Source of the DNA: Leishmania martiniquensis
Taxonomy: Eukaryota > Euglenozoa > Kinetoplastea > Trypanosomatida > Trypanosomatidae
Direction: 5' to 3'
DNA: 32,500 nucleotides
Assembly (NCBI RefSeq): GCF_017916325.1
Contig: NC_090152.1
Location: 1 to 32,500 of the forward strand
In this document: positions 31,474-32,500 of the stretch, in pieces
Layout of the letters: each line of letters begins with the position of its first letter
How positions within the stretch are numbered: position 1 is the first letter of the stretch
The notes under the pieces: model-generated
Told to the model about the DNA's origin: nothing
Seen by the model: the letters and a program-made list of their open reading frames with translations, nothing else
The model's database searches: none
Translations under genes and position numbers: made by a program

Positions 31474-31794
31474 CTAGCTCCGCTCGTCCCTCAAAGGCCA
31501 CACTCCGTTGCGGTGCCGGCATGCGGTCCAGTGTAAGGAGGGCGGAAGCAAAGGGCCCCTCCGCATAACATCGCTTCGTGTACCCGAAATCGGGAAGCGG
31601 TCACATGCGCGGGCCTTCACCGAAGGTAGCAGAGCGGTGGCGGCATTATGGCCCAAGACGAGCACCGAGTAAGGTGTCCAGCCGGTACGTGGCAGCTGCT
31701 TCAGCTGCCACACAAAGGGTGGCGGTCGGTGACTGGCACACGCATCGGAGGTGGGCCCGGTGTATGTGCCATCGTCTTCAGCGAACGTGCTCAT
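31474..31794 (-). pseudogene. Possible remnant of an HD-domain hydrolase (HDDC2/YfbR-like)
   Basis: A minus-strand frame starting MSTFAEDDGTY contains PPFVWQLKQLPRTGW about 30 residues in. This is very like the conserved N-terminal block of the HDDC2/YfbR family of HD-domain 5'-nucleotidases, where a '(F/L)xxQLKxxPRTGW' motif comes just before the first catalytic His. After TGW the expected SVxxHxxxxA segment is only faintly visible (YSVLVLGHNAA), and the metal-binding HD motif is absent in all three minus frames. The frame instead runs on to a stop at 31474 and overlaps the upstream extension of the kinase frame. It lies between the kinase and the ARL1-like gene. The call rests on one short motif and could be chance. 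Confidence 0.35.
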
Positions 31795-31914
31795 CGGGCG
31801 GGAGAGAAGAGTTGGTATACTGGTAAGGAGGCGCGTCTCAGCTCCAGCGGTAAAGGTGGATCTGCAGAGAGAAAGAGACGGTTGCATGCAGAGCACCCAA
31901 GCGCACAAGAACAC

Positions 31915-32339
31915 CGTATCACATAGTTCTTACAAGACAACAAAAAAGGACGAATGTAGCCCCGACACACAATATTCACAAGAGCCGGAAAATAAAAGGA
32001 CAACACGAACAGAACCTCCGCCGCGCTCACGACGAGGAAGGATGAACGCTTGCAGTGTGGCACTGCTATAAACTGAGAGTGCACCTGAGGCAGCAAAGGC
32101 TGAACATCCATCGTTCATGCGTGTGATGGGGAGCTTAGCCATAGCCTCAGCCTTCTCCTCTCCCCTTCCGATTCCCAACGGTGTCACCAAGACACGAGAA
32201 GCACCACAAGACAGCAACGAAGGTTGACAGCTGCACTCCTCAGACGTTTCTTCTTGTGCATTCTGCAACGATCTGTGAGATGAGTGGAGCATCCGCGAAT
32301 ACAGAGGGTGAGGAGAATGAGTGAGGATTGGCAAGGCTA
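31915..32339. other. 3' flank of the ARL1-like gene
   Basis: About 425 bases below the ARL1-like stop codon. Only short frames without domains are present. It is taken as 3' UTR and spacer. Confidence 0.5.
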
Positions 32340-32500
32340 TCAGCGAGCTCCAAGCCCTTGCTCACGGAGCCTCTCCACGAGCCAATCCATGCCTTCCAGC
32401 AATCCGTCACCTGTCTTAGCGCTGCTCTTCACAATTGTCCACGTACGGTTCATGATGGAGGACACTCCAAGCTGATCGGCAATTTCAAGCTCGCTGGCAG
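32340..32500 (-). CDS. ARL1: ADP-ribosylation-factor-like GTPase, ARL1 type (C-terminal part)
   Basis: The gene runs off the right edge; only the last 52 codons and the stop (32340-32342) are inside. They read ASELEIADQLGVSSIMNR, then TWTIVKSSAKTGDGLLEGMD and WLVERLREQGLGAR. This matches the end of ARF/ARL GTPases: the SAxTGxGLxEGMxWL block is the G5 box (SAK, guanine contact) plus the C-terminal helix, and the preceding 'xxLGLxxLxxRxWxI' segment fits ARL1 better than ARL2, ARL3 or ARF. ARL1 acts at the trans-Golgi, recruiting GRIP-domain golgins. The N-terminus with the myristoylation site, P-loop and switch regions is outside the window. ARL1 versus another ARF-family member is not certain from this fragment. 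Confidence 0.75.
   Translation of the reverse strand, partial: ASELEIADQLGVSSIMNRTWTIVKSSAKTGDGLLEGMDWLVERLREQGLGAR

Noticed and set aside
31247..31522. Longer N-terminus for the kinase from an ATG at 31522
   Set aside because: It crosses the predicted trans-splice signal, has no domain and overlaps the HD-like fragment; 31246 gives a compact start shortly before the glycine loop.

Overview
The window is the left end of a nuclear chromosome from a trypanosomatid, most likely Leishmania or a close relative (Leishmaniinae). The evidence is a terminal CCCTAA-type telomere, intronless genes all on one strand and running toward the telomere, long GC-rich intergenic spaces with pyrimidine tracts where spliced-leader addition would be expected, a receptor-type adenylate cyclase of the Leishmania type, and a decayed ingi/L1Tc-clade retroposon. 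From memory, the L. major left end of chromosome 17 begins with eIF3a and carries receptor cyclases, so this may be the syntenic end. That placement is an inference.

Layout, left to right. 1-2386: telomeric DNA with 11 canonical hexamers at the tip, then about 2.3 kb of an unexpected heptamer (CCCTTAA; G-strand TTAAGGG). 2387-6254: subtelomere holding a broken leucine-rich-repeat (LRR) gene. 6255-8579: eIF3a. 9720-10214: a small membrane-anchored protein with a SAP/ARMET-like helix-Cys-Cys segment. 10554-11209 and 17461-18116: a 656-bp direct repeat, identical in both copies, bracketing a receptor adenylate cyclase (12830-16093) whose catalytic domain is cut off. 17461-about 20040: a degenerate non-LTR reverse transcriptase element whose downstream end is the second repeat copy. 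20423-21088: a polytopic CREST-superfamily (myomaker/ceramidase-like) membrane protein. About 3.2 kb without a convincing gene follows. 24263-24844: a RING-H2 protein. 25683-26456: a membrane-anchored J-domain protein. 27286-27984: a protein with a C-terminal RRM of U2AF-homology (UHM) type. 29588-31246: a protein kinase with C-terminal LRRs. About 31474-31794: a possible HD-hydrolase remnant. 32340 to the window edge: the C-terminus of an ARL1-type small GTPase.

All recognised genes are on the minus strand, as expected for one polycistronic directional cluster ending at the telomere. They do not form a pathway: housekeeping genes (translation, Golgi GTPase, splicing-type RRM) sit beside signalling genes (cyclase, kinase). 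The most unusual features are the heptameric telomere tract, the truncated cyclase between two identical long direct repeats, and the contrast between a badly decayed retroposon and its perfectly preserved 656-bp duplicate. No CRISPR, rRNA or tRNA was seen.
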